A program made the position numbers and the translations under genes. From Actinomycetota bacterium (lineage in GTDB: Bacteria > Actinomycetota > Geothermincolia > Fen-727 > Anoxymicrobiaceae): 5,115 bases of DNA. Shown in pieces: positions 4,551 to 5,115 of this stretch (position 1 is the stretch's first letter; each line of letters begins with the position of its first letter). A model generated the notes under the pieces. It saw nothing but the letters and a program-made list of their open reading frames with translations. It was not told the DNA's origin and ran no database searches. The DNA lies in contig PMDX01000007.1 in NCBI GenBank assembly GCA_003154635.1, positions 410 through 5,524 on the forward strand, given 5' to 3'.

Positions 4551-5115
4551 ATGTCGGAAGCGGACGTCAGGATGAGGATAATGTCGGGAGCAAAGGCCGC
4601 ATTCTCGCGATATGGGTACCATGACACCCACGTTTCTCACATTCTCGACGAAGCCGGAATAGCCCGCGCCACTTTCTATAAGTATTTTCCAAACAAACGC
4701 CAGGTATTTCACGATATCGTAGCGAGCATCTTCAGGTCGCTCTACGATTCAATAGGCGATATGTTGCGCGACGGCGACACGGAGACGCTCGGAGGCAGGT
4801 TGCGAGACAGCCTGGAGCTTTCTTACGGGATATTTCTAGACAACCGCGGCGTCATCCAGGTGTACCTGAGCGAAGCGTTCAGGTTGGACCCCGGGCTCTA
4901 CGCCATATGGGACGATTTCGAGCGCCGCACGCTCAGGCTCTTTGCGGAGGTATTGGATAACGGCATAGACAGTGGGGCTTTCAGGGTCGTCGACACGGCG
5001 CTGGTAAGCAGGGCCATGTTCCTGCTGTTTCTTCAGGTCCCGTTCTGGGACGTGCTCCTCGGCGGCCTCGTCGAGATAGATATGGGATCCCTCGCCAATG
5101 AGATGGTCAAGTTCG
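4551..5115 (+). CDS. TetR-family transcriptional regulator, partial (3' end off window)
   Basis: The frame from ATG 4551 is open for 188 codons to the window edge. GGAG (4539-4542) lies eight bases upstream, and an in-frame TGA at 4530-4532 excludes any longer start. Residues 8-55 are a typical TetR DNA-binding domain: helix 1 RIMSGAKAAFSRYGYHDT, the helix-turn-helix with ILDEAGIARATFYKYFPNKR (31-50), and then QVFHDIV. The remaining visible residues are helical with many aromatic and hydrophobic positions, as expected of a ligand-binding and dimerisation domain, and diverge from known members as usual. Family members are mostly repressors released by a small ligand. At 188 residues it is near the usual 190-220, so only a short part should be missing. 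It is divergent from the reductase-like gene, whose promoter carries a matching-sized palindrome, so that gene is its most likely target. The ligand cannot be told. Confidence 0.93.
   Translation, partial: MSEADVRMRIMSGAKAAFSRYGYHDTHVSHILDEAGIARATFYKYFPNKRQVFHDIVASIFRSLYDSIGDMLRDGDTETLGGRLRDSLELSYGIFLDNRGVIQVYLSEAFRLDPGLYAIWDDFERRTLRLFAEVLDNGIDSGAFRVVDTALVSRAMFLLFLQVPFWDVLLGGLVEIDMGSLANEMVKF

Noticed and set aside
4437..4712. Minus-strand frames overlapping the TetR gene start
   Set aside because: They run opposite a clear TetR helix-turn-helix and carry no recognisable domain.

Overview
The window is 5115 bases of bacterial DNA of moderately high GC (judged by eye, not counted). Genes are tightly packed and almost all have strong AGGAGG-type ribosome binding sites. 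It holds six protein-coding genes: four complete, and two cut by the window edges. I see no rRNA, tRNA, CRISPR array, transposase or prophage gene. The host cannot be named from sequence alone. A BsuPI-type lipoprotein, an epoxide-hydrolase-like enzyme, two FAD-fold isoprenoid-type oxidoreductases and a TetR regulator suit a lipid-handling environmental bacterium, such as a deep-branching actinobacterium or a deltaproteobacterium-like lineage. That placement is inference.

Left part (1-1188, minus strand): a two-gene unit. An alpha/beta hydrolase of the epoxide hydrolase type (319-1188) is followed after 9 bases by a lipoprotein with the start of a BsuPI-like domain (309 to beyond base 1). The lipoprotein's ribosome binding site overlaps the hydrolase stop codon, so the two are probably co-transcribed and translationally coupled.

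Middle (1189-1741): a divergent intergenic region, then a 94-residue single-span membrane protein of unknown function (1355-1639), then a leader with an exact TATAAT box and a small inverted repeat.

Right part (1742-5115): two convergent genes for FAD-fold enzymes meet at a strong, probably shared terminator (3249-3282). The plus-strand gene (1742-3229) encodes a plant/cyanobacterial-type phytoene-desaturase-like flavoprotein with a hydrophobic C-terminal tail. The minus-strand gene (3298-4383) encodes a compact geranylgeranyl-reductase-like protein. A TetR-family regulator (4551 to beyond the end) is divergent from the reductase. The reductase promoter has a perfect 5+6+5 palindrome, ACACCTTATATGGTGT, in the spacer between its -35 and -10 boxes, which is a good candidate operator for the TetR protein.

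Working model (inference): the TetR protein senses a lipid or isoprenoid ligand and controls the reductase-like gene, and perhaps neighbouring genes. The desaturase-like and reductase-like enzymes act on isoprenoid or other hydrophobic chains at the membrane. No phytoene synthase, squalene synthase or other prenyl transferase is visible here, so the substrate is unknown.
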